DNA of 64,000 nt from Verrucomicrobiaceae bacterium (GCA_015075365.1 JABTUN010000002.1:1116001-1180000); one strand, 5' to 3'. Positions 26,530-36,091 are shown, counted from the first letter of the stretch. The notes: a model not told the origin generated them from the sequence alone. Made by a program: numbers and translations.

Positions 26530-27624
26530 TCAGCCTCGCAGCAGCGCGGGAGGAGCAAACAGATGATCGCGCCAGGCTCCGGCATCTCCTTGATGGCCGT
26601 CCTCCGCCGCGTGCAGGATGTTCACCAATTCCCGCGCGCTCACATGATGGAGCCGGATGCCCGTCTCACGGGCGTATGCTGCAAGCTCGCGATGAAAATC
26701 CACACGCGCGCTGCCTAGATTGGACGCATGGCACTTCTCAGGCGCGCCATGAGTGTGCAGTTTGACAAACACCCAGGATTCCGCGCCCACCACCGAAATG
26801 CCGCACCTCATCCACAACCGGGCGCGATGCATGGAGGGCGGATTGGCAGGCCCCAGGTCGGAATTCTCGATACCAGGGAGAAAGCCGATCTTCCGGCGCT
26901 CAAAATCCAGGCAGAGCGGACCCTGTACCAGCAGCAGCTGATCCTCACGCTCGCGGAATAGCGGCTCTCCAGGATTCCCGGCGCGGACAGGATGCCCGCG
27001 ATGATGCGAACAGCCCGACATGCCGCTCTGCGCGTAGTAGAGGAGGTTCACGACCGGTGCCTGCGTGGGATGCGGCGCGGACGGCATGGTCATGTCCGCA
27101 TAGCATCCCGCACGGCGCAGGATGGCCAGTTCCCCGCGCACACCACAACCGCGCCCCTCAGGGTCCGAATCGTCCAATGCCCAGTTCCCATGAATGAACC
27201 CAAACCGCGGCCTGTCCCCTCCCCCCAATAATCCATGGCTTCGCAACCGCGCGCAGCCCTCGGCCAGGCTGCGCTCCAAGTTTTCCGCTGTGTCCCTGTC
27301 ATGATGCAGGTGTATTTCCACCTCGTTGCACGTCTGCCGCGAAATCTCCGCCAGCCGGCCGATCACCTCCGCATCGTACTGCTCCACCGGATAAAAAAAC
27401 GTGTGCTTGGGGCCGCGGCCGTCGTGATCCTCACAACAGCCGGCCACCTCCGGCAGACGCTGCTGCCAGATGTCCATTCTTCGGAGCGCTCCGGCCTTGT
27501 CCGTGTGGTGAAAGGGCTCAAAGTGGTCGCAGACACACAGCATGAGGTCGGTGATCGGTTTCCGGGGCCGGAAAAGGGCGTCTTTCAGCCAGGGCAGCAG
27601 CCAGCGGTCGAGGGCTTTGAACAT
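26530..27624 (-). CDS. Polysaccharide deacetylase-like protein
   Basis: A 364-residue cytoplasmic-looking protein with no signal peptide. It has CDHFEPFHH near residue 33, resembling the metal-binding entry of NodB-like deacetylases, HTFFYPVEQYDAEVIGRLAE, EIHLHHDRD near residue 103 and FGFIHGNWALDD. Proteins of this kind occur in exopolysaccharide clusters and are usually annotated as hypothetical or deacetylase-like. The histidine and aspartate spacing is not a perfect NodB match, so catalytic activity is inferred. It is divergent from the GT2 gene at 27752, leaving a 127-nt shared promoter region. Confidence 0.7.
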   Translation of the reverse strand: MFKALDRWLLPWLKDALFRPRKPITDLMLCVCDHFEPFHHTDKAGALRRMDIWQQRLPEVAGCCEDHDGRGPKHTFFYPVEQYDAEVIGRLAEISRQTCNEVEIHLHHDRDTAENLERSLAEGCARLRSHGLLGGGDRPRFGFIHGNWALDDSDPEGRGCGVRGELAILRRAGCYADMTMPSAPHPTQAPVVNLLYYAQSGMSGCSHHRGHPVRAGNPGEPLFREREDQLLLVQGPLCLDFERRKIGFLPGIENSDLGPANPPSMHRARLWMRCGISVVGAESWVFVKLHTHGAPEKCHASNLGSARVDFHRELAAYARETGIRLHHVSARELVNILHAAEDGHQGDAGAWRDHLFAPPALLRG

Positions 27625-27751
27625 CAGGTGTGTGAATCAATCGCCAGCGGCTCCATTCACCGCTGGCGGTCGAGTTTGAACTTGGATTGCCCTTGATTCA
27701 ACCCATAGTTGGCCGCGCTTCTTCCGCGATGCACCTCCCGCCGCGCACTCA

Positions 27752-28906
27752 ATGCTCCTGCTGCTCTTACTGACCCTCTTTGCCATCGTTTACGCGCAGA
27801 TCGGCTACCCGTGCCTCATGGGTCTGCTCGCACGAGTCCGTCCGCGCCCGGTCCGGGTGGAACTGCCGCCGCCGGATGGCGTCTCCATCATTCTCTGTGT
27901 GCATAATGGCGCGGCCGGCATCCAACAACGCCTTCAGAATCTCCTGGAATGCCAATGGGAGGGCACACGGGAGATTCTGGTCTTCTGCGACGGCTGCGAT
28001 GACGCCACCGCCGCGCTGGCGGAGAGGCTGGGCCATCCCGATGTGCGTGTTTTGAGCACTCCTTCCCGGCGCGGCAAGGCGGCCGCGCTCAATGACGCCG
28101 TGCGGCAGGCCAGGCATTCCTTCGTGGCGTTCGCGGACCTGCGCCAGACCTTCCACCCTGCCGCGCTGCAAAACCTCGCCCTCGCATTTCGCGATCCGGC
28201 TGTGGGCGCGGTCAGCGGCCTGCTCGAAATCGCCCCCTCGGCCAGCGGCGCGGGGAGGGGAGTGGACCTGTATTGGAAGATTGAGCGCAAGCTGCGTGAA
28301 TGGGAGGCGGCTTTTGACTCGGTGATCGGCTGCACGGGCGCCATTTATGCCATTCGCAGGGAATGCTACCAGGACATCCCGCCCGACACGATTCTCGACG
28401 ACGTCGTCATCCCGATGCAGATCGCACAAAAAGGCCTCCGCATCCTCTACGCTCCCAAAGCCATCGCCTACGATCCGCAGCAACTCTCACCGGATCGTGA
28501 AAAAGCGCGCAAGCTCAGGACCCTGGTGGGAAATTACCAGATGCTGGAACGCCATCCCGCCTGGATGTTTCCTTGGAGCGGCCGCCTTTGGTGGCAGTTT
28601 GTCTCCCACAAGACCGCCAGGCTCGCCGTGCCCTGGCTGATGGTCGCTGCCATCCTTTTCAATCTCCTGGCCGTAAAAACGCCCCTCGTCTGGGCACTGC
28701 TCATCGGCCAGGCCGGCTGCTACACGCTCGCCCTCACCGGCTGCGCCCTGCCACGGCTGCGCAACCGCCTCGTTTCCATCCCCGCCGGGTTTCTCATGCT
28801 GCAATGGACCTGCGCGCGCGCCTTGCTCGCCTACGCGCGGCATCGTGGGAACCTCCTTCGGCTCTGGAGTCCGCCTCCGGATGCAGCCGCCAGAAGCGCC
28901 TGCTAA
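27752..28906 (+). CDS. Membrane family 2 glycosyltransferase
   Basis: A 384-residue processive-type GT2. An N-terminal membrane segment (LLLLLLTLFAIVYAQIGYP) is followed by the catalytic domain: VSIILCVHNGAAGI, LVFCDGCDDATAAL, RRGKAAALNDAVRQA, a CTGAIYAIRRECY acceptor motif and LDDVVIPMQIAQKGLRILY. Three or four hydrophobic segments end the protein (about 285-365). The arrangement fits cellulose/hyaluronan-synthase-like or beta-glycan chain-extending enzymes of exopolysaccharide loci. The usual DxD appears as FADLR, which departs from consensus. It is followed after 24 nt by a GT4 gene. Confidence 0.87.
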   Translation: MLLLLLLTLFAIVYAQIGYPCLMGLLARVRPRPVRVELPPPDGVSIILCVHNGAAGIQQRLQNLLECQWEGTREILVFCDGCDDATAALAERLGHPDVRVLSTPSRRGKAAALNDAVRQARHSFVAFADLRQTFHPAALQNLALAFRDPAVGAVSGLLEIAPSASGAGRGVDLYWKIERKLREWEAAFDSVIGCTGAIYAIRRECYQDIPPDTILDDVVIPMQIAQKGLRILYAPKAIAYDPQQLSPDREKARKLRTLVGNYQMLERHPAWMFPWSGRLWWQFVSHKTARLAVPWLMVAAILFNLLAVKTPLVWALLIGQAGCYTLALTGCALPRLRNRLVSIPAGFLMLQWTCARALLAYARHRGNLLRLWSPPPDAAARSAC

Positions 28907-28930
28907 TACCTCCTTCCCCTCTTTTCTCAC

Positions 28931-30196
28931 ATGCGCATCCTTTGGGTCAAAACTGGACCGCTGCTCCCGCTCGATACCGGGGGCAAAAAGCGCACCCACG
29001 CGATGCTCACCGAAATCAGCCGGGAGCACCAGGTCACCTACCTTTCCCTGCTTCCTCACGGACAGACGCTGCATGACGCGGAGGAGGCGGATCCCTACGC
29101 GCACCAGAAAACCTGGGTGCCGCACAAGATTCCGGCCAAAAACACTCCCGCCTTCTGGTTGCGCCTCGGCGTGATGATCTTGGGTGGCACGAAGCCCTAC
29201 GCGTTGCAATGCTACCACTCTCCCGCGCTTGAATCCCGGCTCGCTGATCTCGCACGCGCAGACGCCTTTGACCTCGTCATTTGTGACTTTCTCGCCCCGG
29301 CGCTCAATTTCGCGCGCTTGGCCTTCCCCTGCCCTGTCATCCTGTTCCAGCACAACATGGAGGCGCAGATCTGGGGGCGTCTCGCCGACAACCAGCGCTC
29401 GTTCATCAAACGCCACGGCCTGCGCATGCAGCACCGCCGCATGCGGCGCTGGGAAAAACGCCTTTCCGCCCTTTTTGACGGCGTCATCACCGTGTCCCCG
29501 GAGGACGCGGCCATGGCGCGGGAGGATTACCAGTTGCGCAATGTCCTGGGGCATGTGCCCACCGGCGTGGATGTAAACGCCTTCCGCCCCGCTCCTCCGC
29601 GCCCGGCGGCCAGCCCCTTCACCATCGGCTTTCTCGGCTCCATGGACTGGATGCCCAACATCGACGCTTGCCTCGATTTCGCCCGCGAGACGTTCCCGCT
29701 CGTCCAGGCCGGCGTGCCAGGCAGCCGGTTCAAAATCATCGGCCGCAACCCCTCCGCCGCCGTGCGCGAACTCGCCCGGCAAAATGCATCTATCGAGGTC
29801 ACCGGCACCGTGGACGATGTGCAGCCCCATGTGCATGACTGCGATGTGATCGTGGTCCCCCTGAAGGCCGGCGGAGGCACCCGCATCAAAATCTATGAAG
29901 CCATGGCCATGGGCGTGCCTGTCGTCAGCACCTCCATTGGAGCGGAGGGGCTCCATGTCAGCGCGGGAGAGAGCATTCTCATCGCAGACGCACCCGGCCC
30001 GTTCGCGGAGACTCTGGCCCGCTGCGCGCGCCAGCCGGATCTGAGACGCTCGCTCGCCGCCAATGCCCTGCGGGAGGTCACCGCCCGCCACTCCTGGTCC
30101 GCCGCGGTCGCGCGCTTTATGGAACTGTGTCTGGACTGTCAAAAACACCGGGATAATACTGCGGCGGATGCACGCCCAAACAGAACGCTCGATTGA
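28931..30196 (+). CDS. Family 4 glycosyltransferase (GT-B)
   Basis: A 421-residue GT-B glycosyltransferase. The N-terminal half begins MRILWVKTGPLLPLDTGGKK, with the glycine-rich acceptor loop expected in GT4 enzymes. The C-terminal half has PTGVDVNAFRPA, FTIGFLGSMDWMPNIDACLD, FKIIGRNPSAAVRELARQ and the donor-site segment GGGTRIKIYEAMAMGVPVVS with the conserved EAMA glutamate. It is in the same orientation as the GT2 gene before it, and its 3' end overlaps the methyltransferase start by 29 nt, so all three are probably one operon. Confidence 0.9.
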   Translation: MRILWVKTGPLLPLDTGGKKRTHAMLTEISREHQVTYLSLLPHGQTLHDAEEADPYAHQKTWVPHKIPAKNTPAFWLRLGVMILGGTKPYALQCYHSPALESRLADLARADAFDLVICDFLAPALNFARLAFPCPVILFQHNMEAQIWGRLADNQRSFIKRHGLRMQHRRMRRWEKRLSALFDGVITVSPEDAAMAREDYQLRNVLGHVPTGVDVNAFRPAPPRPAASPFTIGFLGSMDWMPNIDACLDFARETFPLVQAGVPGSRFKIIGRNPSAAVRELARQNASIEVTGTVDDVQPHVHDCDVIVVPLKAGGGTRIKIYEAMAMGVPVVSTSIGAEGLHVSAGESILIADAPGPFAETLARCARQPDLRRSLAANALREVTARHSWSAAVARFMELCLDCQKHRDNTAADARPNRTLD

Positions 30197-30989
30197 CAGG
30201 ATACGCCATCACTTTGAGGTGGAGAAGGAGCTGGCTCAACGGCTCAGGAACTCGACCAGGACCGAAAGGACCGCCCTGTTCAAAACTCTCTACAACGAGC
30301 TCTTCTCGCGCGTTCCCGACCATCCCAGGCTTACCCGGCGGGACACTCCCGAGGCCAGCAGGCAGAAGGTCCTCTCCCAGATGCGCTTTCTCCGCCCCTT
30401 TCTGCGCCCGGACTCCGTTTTCCTCGAAATCGCCCCTGGAGACTGCCGGCTCGCCGCGGAGGTGGCAACCCATGTCCAACGTGTCATCGGCGTGGACATC
30501 TCCGACCAGCGCTCCCCCGGTGAAAACTCGCCCGCCAACATGGAGCTCATCGTCTATGACGGCTACACGCTCGACCTGCCGGATGCGACAGCCGATGTGG
30601 CCTTCAGCTACCAGTTCATGGAGCATCTTCATCCGGATGATGTCAGCGTGCATCTCCGCATGGTCCGGCGGCTCCTAAAACCGGGTGGCGTCTATGTGTT
30701 CGACACCCCTCACCGTCTTTCCGGCCCGCACGATGTCTCACGCTACTTCGGCGACGAGCTCCAGTGCTTTCACTTCCAGGAATGGACCTACCGGGACATG
30801 CGCCGGCTGCTGCTGCAGCACGGCTTCTCGAAAACGGCGATGTTTCGCTTTGGTAGCCCGCGTTTCGGCTGCCTGGCGAATCTCGTCAATGACTTTGCTG
30901 AGTTGCTGGTCTCCTGTGCCCCGCGCGGCCTGCGCCGCCGCCTCAGCTCACGGTTGTTTCAATCCGTCGCCATGATCGCCTGGGCGTGA
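30168..30989 (+). CDS. SAM-dependent methyltransferase, class I
   Basis: A 273-residue protein. The Rossmann SAM-binding motif I is FLEIAPGDCRLAAEVA near residue 90, followed by VIGVDISDQRS, the DLPDATADVAFSYQFMEHL post-II region typical of Methyltransf_11/23, and LLKPGGVYVFDTPHRLSGP. It probably methylates a sugar or lipid intermediate of the polysaccharide. The ATG at 30168 lies inside the end of the preceding glycosyltransferase gene, implying translational coupling; a longer upstream start at 30063 would overlap that gene by over 130 nt and was rejected. Confidence 0.85.
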   Translation: MHAQTERSIDRIRHHFEVEKELAQRLRNSTRTERTALFKTLYNELFSRVPDHPRLTRRDTPEASRQKVLSQMRFLRPFLRPDSVFLEIAPGDCRLAAEVATHVQRVIGVDISDQRSPGENSPANMELIVYDGYTLDLPDATADVAFSYQFMEHLHPDDVSVHLRMVRRLLKPGGVYVFDTPHRLSGPHDVSRYFGDELQCFHFQEWTYRDMRRLLLQHGFSKTAMFRFGSPRFGCLANLVNDFAELLVSCAPRGLRRRLSSRLFQSVAMIAWA

Positions 30990-31029
30990 ACACACACGTC
31001 CAGGCACCCGCCAGCATCGGCCCGCCAGC

Positions 31030-31515
31030 TCACTTCGCGTGCAGCACCCCGCGCATGAGGATGCCGTGGCCGGGGAAGGAGCAGACGAAGGGATAATCGC
31101 CGGGGGCGGGCAATGTGAACTCGAGCACCTCCTCTTTGCTCATGTCGAGGAGCTTGGTGTGGTGGAGGACGTCGTCGCTGGCGGGGATGAAGCCTTTTTC
31201 GAAGCCGGCGGTGCCCATGATGATGGCGGCGTTGATGACGGCGTCGGCTTTGCCGGGTTTGGTGACGAGGAGGTTGTGCGGCATCACGTCGGTGTTGGCG
31301 AAGGTGAGCTTGATCTTCTTGCCGGCCTTCACGTTGAGCTCCTTCACGTCATACATGAGGCGCTCGCGGATGGTGCCGATGCGGATGGTGCCGATGCGGA
31401 TGGTGCCGATGCGGATGGTGGTCAGTTCAGGCGTGTCGCTGAGGATGCCGGACTTTTGAGCTTTCTCCTCGGCTTCGCCGGCGGCACGCCACCGCAGAAA
31501 GGGGATTCGACATTG
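31030..31515 (-). pseudogene. Duplicated 3' end of the dehydrogenase-cupredoxin gene (cupredoxin fragment)
   Basis: About 480 nt closely match the last part of the gene at 36092-39520. The cupredoxin region is nearly identical in protein sequence, including KELNVKAGKKIKLTFANTD, the histidine in VMPHNLLV and the copper-site CSFPGHGILM. Homology breaks near 31515, upstream of EEKAQKSGILSDTPELTT. There is no signal peptide or upstream domain, so it is a truncated copy; an internal ATG at 31356 could still give a 108-residue product. Differences from the intact copy are scattered, and a 15-nt repeat is expanded. Confidence 0.85.
31366..31420. repeat. 15-nt tandem repeat, expanded in the truncated copy
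   Basis: The unit GCGGATGGTGCCGAT occurs three full times (31366, 31381, 31396) followed by a partial unit. The intact gene has only one full unit at 36428-36442 plus the partial one. In protein terms the peptide RIGTI is repeated. The difference of two units suggests replication slippage after the duplication. Confidence 0.9.
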
Positions 31516-31539
31516 AAGATCTGATCTCTGTGCTTTCGA

Positions 31540-34500
31540 TCACGACTCTCTCATCGGTTTTAACGCCTCACGTATAAGGCCTCGAATTCCTTTGTATAGC
31601 TGAGCGTCCCGGGAGGCGAGTTTCACGATACTGATGTGATCCTCGTCCAGCGGCACGGCCACCTCGCCGGGAATGTTTGGCTCGCCGCTGGTCGCATCCA
31701 CCACGATCAGACCAGCGGGCAACTCCACTCCAAAGACCTTGGGCTTCACTGCCTGACGCTCCACCCAGGCGCGGCACACCGGATTCTGGCGCGCTACCCA
31801 GGCGAGGAACCAAGCGTGAAGTTCGCGCAGGCGAGAGGAGTGCTTTTCCATGTCATGGAGCTGGGGATTGGTCCGGAGCACGGCGGAGACAAAGGTGGCG
31901 AAACTGGCGAGATTCGCCCCCGAGTGCGGCGTGGAGATGAAGGCCACGCCGACCGTGTTCCGCGCCAGACTTTCCCAGCGTTTCACCCCGAAGCTCTCCG
32001 CATGGCGCAGCAGTTGCTTCACCGCCAGGCCCCCCATGCTGTGGGTGATGAAGATCAGCGGACGATCTGTGCCCAACCCCTCATTGCAGAGCTGATCCAC
32101 CAGCGAGCTGCCTCGGTCCGACAGCGGCATGGACTCCTCCTGCCAGGCACTCAACGTCGCATTATAGCCCAGCGACCACACGGCGGCCTCGGGGAAGTCC
32201 TGCGCCACCCACTCCGGCCAGCAGCCCCCTGTCGGGTGGGTCCAGGTGTCGCGCAGATTGCCCATCAGACCATGGACGAAGACCACGTCGCACTTGCAGG
32301 TTTCGGGCTTGGCGGTGAGGCAGATGAGGGACTCAGGCATGGGTTTGGCAGGTTTGGGTAAAGGTGGGGTGCTGGCGGTGGGGGCGCTACCACTGATCAA
32401 TCGGCGGCGCTGCAGCAGCAAGGTAAAGCGATTCGACAGACGGTTGTCCCCAGTCTCTGCGGCGAGATTGATCAAATGCCGCTCCACATCCTCGGCCTCG
32501 TCCATGGACAGGCGCATGGCGAGCAAGTCGTAGGCTCCGTGGAAGCGGTCATCCGCCGCGAGTTCAAAGCGTCGCCCGCGTCCCTTCGCAGAGACGAAGG
32601 CGGGGTAGAGAAAGTGGAACATGAGCTTGTCATGCCGGTAGCGCCAGCGTTCCACGGCCTTCCCGTCCGCGCCTTGATCCGCTCGCGAAAGCATCAGCCG
32701 ATTCGTCCGCATGGCATCCGCCTCCTCGAAGAAAGGTCCCACCTCCACCCAGGTGCTGCCACTTTGCCTCCACTTTAGTGTCTCCTCGGCCACGAGGCCG
32801 TGATTGAAGGGGCGGTTGTAGTGCCCTTCGAACTCGCATTCCATCAACTCCGCCTGTTGCTCCAAGATCTTGTGCATCGCCGGGCAGTCACCGCGCGCCA
32901 AGATGTCTGCCGCGATGCTCGCCTCCAAGGGATTGCACAACTGCCTACGCTCCTCCTGTGCCGCGAGGTCGGTCTTGGCCCGCTCATCCAGGTCGGCAAG
33001 GAACATCTCGGTTCGCTTCTGGTAGTCCTTCAGCCAGTCTTCTTGCGGCTTGCCATCTGTTGCCGCGGGCACAAGCGCCTCACCCTGCTTCATGAGGAAT
33101 GCGTGAATCTCCCCCGGCTCCAGCTCCCGTAGTTCCCAGACCTGCGCTGTGTCCGGCAGTCGCCCCGGCAATGGCTGGGTAGCAAGTAGGATATTGCCGC
33201 GAAAGTTCTGCTCCGTGTCCAGCATGATGCGGGCCCGGGTATCCGGCGGTGCCTCATTGAGCCCATCTACCAGAATGTCCACCGCCCCGGCATGAAGGAG
33301 CGTGCGCAGGAATTCCGGATCCCCCACTGAACCCTGCAAGCGCCCCTGCAGCGCTGCGATGATGCCTTTGTCACACTCCGTCGCCCGCAGCAGCGCCACG
33401 GTATGCGAACTGCTGACCGCCAGACTGCGCAGCAGCGTGCTCTTCCCCAGTCCCGAGGCTGCCTGCAAGACGGCAGGTCCCCGCAGCGCCCCAAGCAACT
33501 CCACTGCCCGCACCGTCTCCGTCGCTGCCCGCCGTTTTCCCACCTGCACCTGCCGCACCCGCTGGAGCTGATAAAACGCCACCGCATCAAAGGCATCCAC
33601 CTCACCCCGCCGCACCAGTGAATCCCGAAACGGCGCAAACAGCCGCCGCCGCAAGAACGGCACCGCACTGACTAAGGCGGGCACATAGCCCGCGCCCGCG
33701 AGCTTCCGCACCCAAGGGTTCCAGAAGATTTGGGCCTGGACCCAGGAGCTGTGCGGATAGGCGATGAGGATGAGCGCCCAGAGCAGCAGATGCAGTCCGA
33801 CGATCCAGGCGGCTTTGCGGAGCGCCTGCCGGAGGGTGTCTTGCGCCTCGATCCGGCGAATCACGCCATCCACCACACTCGTGTGGCTACCGAGACGCGC
33901 ATTGGTCTGCTGTGCTTCTCCGAGCACGGCGCTCAGCTCACGGAGCACGGACAGTTGGTCCTTACCTGGCTGGCCCTCCCTCGCAATGGTGGCTGCCAGT
34001 CCGCCAGCAGACTCGGTTGTGTGGGGAGCATCATTGTGCCCATCATGTATGACCTTGGTGAGTCGCTGAAGGGCGAGCATCCACTCCTTCCCCTCCGTGA
34101 TCGCCGCAGAAGGTTTGGCGAGATGGAGCCTGGAGGAGAGGTGCCGAGACACCCATGCTGCGTCTGCATCCGCCCCAGTAAGGTAGTAGGCCAGCCAAGT
34201 GTGCTCCGCCGCATCCGAGGGATAGAGAACCCCAGCTTCAAGGAAGGGTAGAGGCGTCAACCAATGCCACGTCCCAGAGTCTGCCTCGCGGCTCTGAGCG
34301 ATGGCCGCGCCGAGATTGGCCAAGGCCTTGGCGGCGCTTCTCCTCCCGTCGTCGCTGGGGTATTTGAGCAGCGCAATGATCTCGCTCACGTGCGGCAGTG
34401 CCACTTGCCCAAGCTTGTCCAAGGCCGCTGCGGCGGAACTCTTCGCGTGAAAATCCATGCCGCTGAATCCCAGCGAGCCGGGGTCTGGGTCTGGGTCCTT

Positions 34501-35988
34501 GAGCAGGGCAATAATCTCGCTCACGTGCGGCGCTGCCATCGCCCCGAACTCACCCAAGGCCGCTGCGGCGGAACTCTTCACGTCGCTATCAGGGTCTTTG
34601 AGCAGCGCAGCGATCTCGCTCACATGCGGGGCAGCCATCGCCCCGAACTCGCCCAAGGCCGATGCGGCGGAACGCTTTACGTAGCTATCAGGGTCTTTGA
34701 GCAGCGCAGCGATCTCGCTCACATAAGGCGCTGCCGCCGCGCCGAACTCGCCCAAGGCCGCTGCGGCGGAACGCTTCACGTCTCTATCAGGGTCTTTGAG
34801 CAGCGCAGCGATCTCGCTCACGTGTGGCGCAGCCACCGCGCCGAGCTTGCCCAAAGCCTTTACGGCGGGAATTCTAACCAAGACGTCCGGGTCTTTGAGC
34901 AGTGCACGGATCTCGCTTGTGTGCGGAGCATCCATCGCGCCGAGATTGACCAATGCCTCTGCCGCAGAAGCCTTCACGCTGAGGTCCGGGTCTTTGAGCA
35001 GCGCACGGATCTCGCTTGCGTGCGGCGCAGCCACCGCGCCGAGATTGCCCAAGGCCGCTGCGGCGGAACGCTTTACGTAGCTATGAGGGTCTTTGAGCAG
35101 CGCAGCGATCTCGCTCACGTGCGGCGCAGCCACCGCGCCGAGCTTGCCCAAGCCCTGTGCGATGCTGATAATCTCTATGTCAAGTTCTAGGGAGTCTGGG
35201 TCTTTGAGTAGCGCAATGATCTCGCTCACATACGGCGCTGCCGCCGCGCCCAGATTGCACAATGCCTCTGCGGCGGAAGACTTTACCCAGATATCTGGGT
35301 CCTTGAGCAGCGCAGCGATCTCGCTCACTTGCGGCGCTGCCTCCGCGCCGAGCTTGCTCAAGGCCGCTGCGGCGGAACTCTTCACGTTACTATCAGGGTC
35401 TTTGAGCAGCGCAGCGATCTCGCTCACATACGGCGCTGCCGCCGCGCCGAACTCGCCCAAGGCCGCTGCGGCGGAACGCTTCACGTCGCTATCTGGGTCC
35501 TTGAGCAGCGCAGCGATCTCGCTCACACGCGGCGCAGCCACCTCGCCGAGATTGCCCAAGGCCGCTGCGGCAAGAGACCTAACATAGTTATCTGGGTCCT
35601 TGAGCAGCGCAATGATCTCACTCAGGTGCGGCGCTGCCGCCGAGCCGAGCTTGCCCATAACCTTTACGGCAGAAACTCTAACTAAGACGTTAGAGTCTTT
35701 GAGCAGCGTAATAACTTTTGCTGCCACTTTTGCTGCCAAGTTGCCACTTAGGTCCTGAAAGCTCCTAACATCCGCCTCGGCCAAAAAACTTACGCCATAT
35801 GCTCGCACTTCTGGCGCCGGGTCCTCTAGCGCCGCTATGATACCCTTTATCCCGCTGACGGGTATAGTACGGAAGGGGGGCGGGGGGCGGGCTTCCGGGA
35901 AAACCAGAGCAGCTTTACAAAGTGTTATGAAGCAAAAGATCAGGACGAAATGATAGAGCAACGAGATGTTCACGGGTAAAGTGTGCAA
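31540..35988 (-). CDS. HEAT-repeat / transmembrane / NACHT-like NTPase / alpha-beta hydrolase protein
   Basis: A 1482-residue protein. A hydrophobic N-terminus (LLYHFVLIFCFITLCKAALV) precedes about fourteen HEAT-like repeats (residues 87-566). A second hydrophobic helix lies near 740 (AWIVGLHLLLWALILIAYP). A P-loop NTPase follows, with Walker A LQAASGLGKSTLLRS near 846 and Walker B VDILVDGLNEA near 905, the style of NACHT/STAND proteins. The C-terminal alpha/beta hydrolase starts at VVFVHGLMGN near 1237, with nucleophile ITHSMGGLAVKQ near 1316 and a late EDHISIVK histidine near 1451, as in SERAC1/DUF676-type lipases. A membrane-tethered sensor-effector, possibly in defence, is plausible but inferred. 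It sits between two copies of one gene's 3' end. Confidence 0.82.
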   Translation of the reverse strand: MHTLPVNISLLYHFVLIFCFITLCKAALVFPEARPPPPFRTIPVSGIKGIIAALEDPAPEVRAYGVSFLAEADVRSFQDLSGNLAAKVAAKVITLLKDSNVLVRVSAVKVMGKLGSAAAPHLSEIIALLKDPDNYVRSLAAAALGNLGEVAAPRVSEIAALLKDPDSDVKRSAAAALGEFGAAAAPYVSEIAALLKDPDSNVKSSAAAALSKLGAEAAPQVSEIAALLKDPDIWVKSSAAEALCNLGAAAAPYVSEIIALLKDPDSLELDIEIISIAQGLGKLGAVAAPHVSEIAALLKDPHSYVKRSAAAALGNLGAVAAPHASEIRALLKDPDLSVKASAAEALVNLGAMDAPHTSEIRALLKDPDVLVRIPAVKALGKLGAVAAPHVSEIAALLKDPDRDVKRSAAAALGEFGAAAAPYVSEIAALLKDPDSYVKRSAASALGEFGAMAAPHVSEIAALLKDPDSDVKSSAAAALGEFGAMAAPHVSEIIALLKDPDPDPGSLGFSGMDFHAKSSAAAALDKLGQVALPHVSEIIALLKYPSDDGRRSAAKALANLGAAIAQSREADSGTWHWLTPLPFLEAGVLYPSDAAEHTWLAYYLTGADADAAWVSRHLSSRLHLAKPSAAITEGKEWMLALQRLTKVIHDGHNDAPHTTESAGGLAATIAREGQPGKDQLSVLRELSAVLGEAQQTNARLGSHTSVVDGVIRRIEAQDTLRQALRKAAWIVGLHLLLWALILIAYPHSSWVQAQIFWNPWVRKLAGAGYVPALVSAVPFLRRRLFAPFRDSLVRRGEVDAFDAVAFYQLQRVRQVQVGKRRAATETVRAVELLGALRGPAVLQAASGLGKSTLLRSLAVSSSHTVALLRATECDKGIIAALQGRLQGSVGDPEFLRTLLHAGAVDILVDGLNEAPPDTRARIMLDTEQNFRGNILLATQPLPGRLPDTAQVWELRELEPGEIHAFLMKQGEALVPAATDGKPQEDWLKDYQKRTEMFLADLDERAKTDLAAQEERRQLCNPLEASIAADILARGDCPAMHKILEQQAELMECEFEGHYNRPFNHGLVAEETLKWRQSGSTWVEVGPFFEEADAMRTNRLMLSRADQGADGKAVERWRYRHDKLMFHFLYPAFVSAKGRGRRFELAADDRFHGAYDLLAMRLSMDEAEDVERHLINLAAETGDNRLSNRFTLLLQRRRLISGSAPTASTPPLPKPAKPMPESLICLTAKPETCKCDVVFVHGLMGNLRDTWTHPTGGCWPEWVAQDFPEAAVWSLGYNATLSAWQEESMPLSDRGSSLVDQLCNEGLGTDRPLIFITHSMGGLAVKQLLRHAESFGVKRWESLARNTVGVAFISTPHSGANLASFATFVSAVLRTNPQLHDMEKHSSRLRELHAWFLAWVARQNPVCRAWVERQAVKPKVFGVELPAGLIVVDATSGEPNIPGEVAVPLDEDHISIVKLASRDAQLYKGIRGLIREALKPMRES
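34291..35730. repeat. 99-nt tandem repeats encoding HEAT units
   Basis: Most HEAT units are exactly 33 codons (consensus HVSEIAALLKDPDS, then VKSSAAAALG, then AAP) and remain similar at the DNA level, for example the recurrent string reading TCTTTGAGCAGCGCAGCGAT. Two units carry insertions (near 35190 and 34470). Near-identity at silent sites suggests recent amplification or gene conversion. Confidence 0.9.
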
Positions 35989-36091
35989 TCAGGATTCCAA
36001 CGATTCCAGCATCTAGTTCAATTAAGGCATATCATCGACGGGGGGCGAGGTTCACAGTCTTGGACATTATGCGGCTAAAGCCGAAACCACA

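Noticed and set aside
28487..30148. A 553-codon minus-strand frame across two glycosyltransferase genes
   Set aside because: Shadow of the plus-strand GT2 and GT4 genes, no domain of its own.
34291..35730. CRISPR-like appearance of regular repeats
   Set aside because: The 99-nt units have no separate unique spacers, lie in one reading frame and encode HEAT units.
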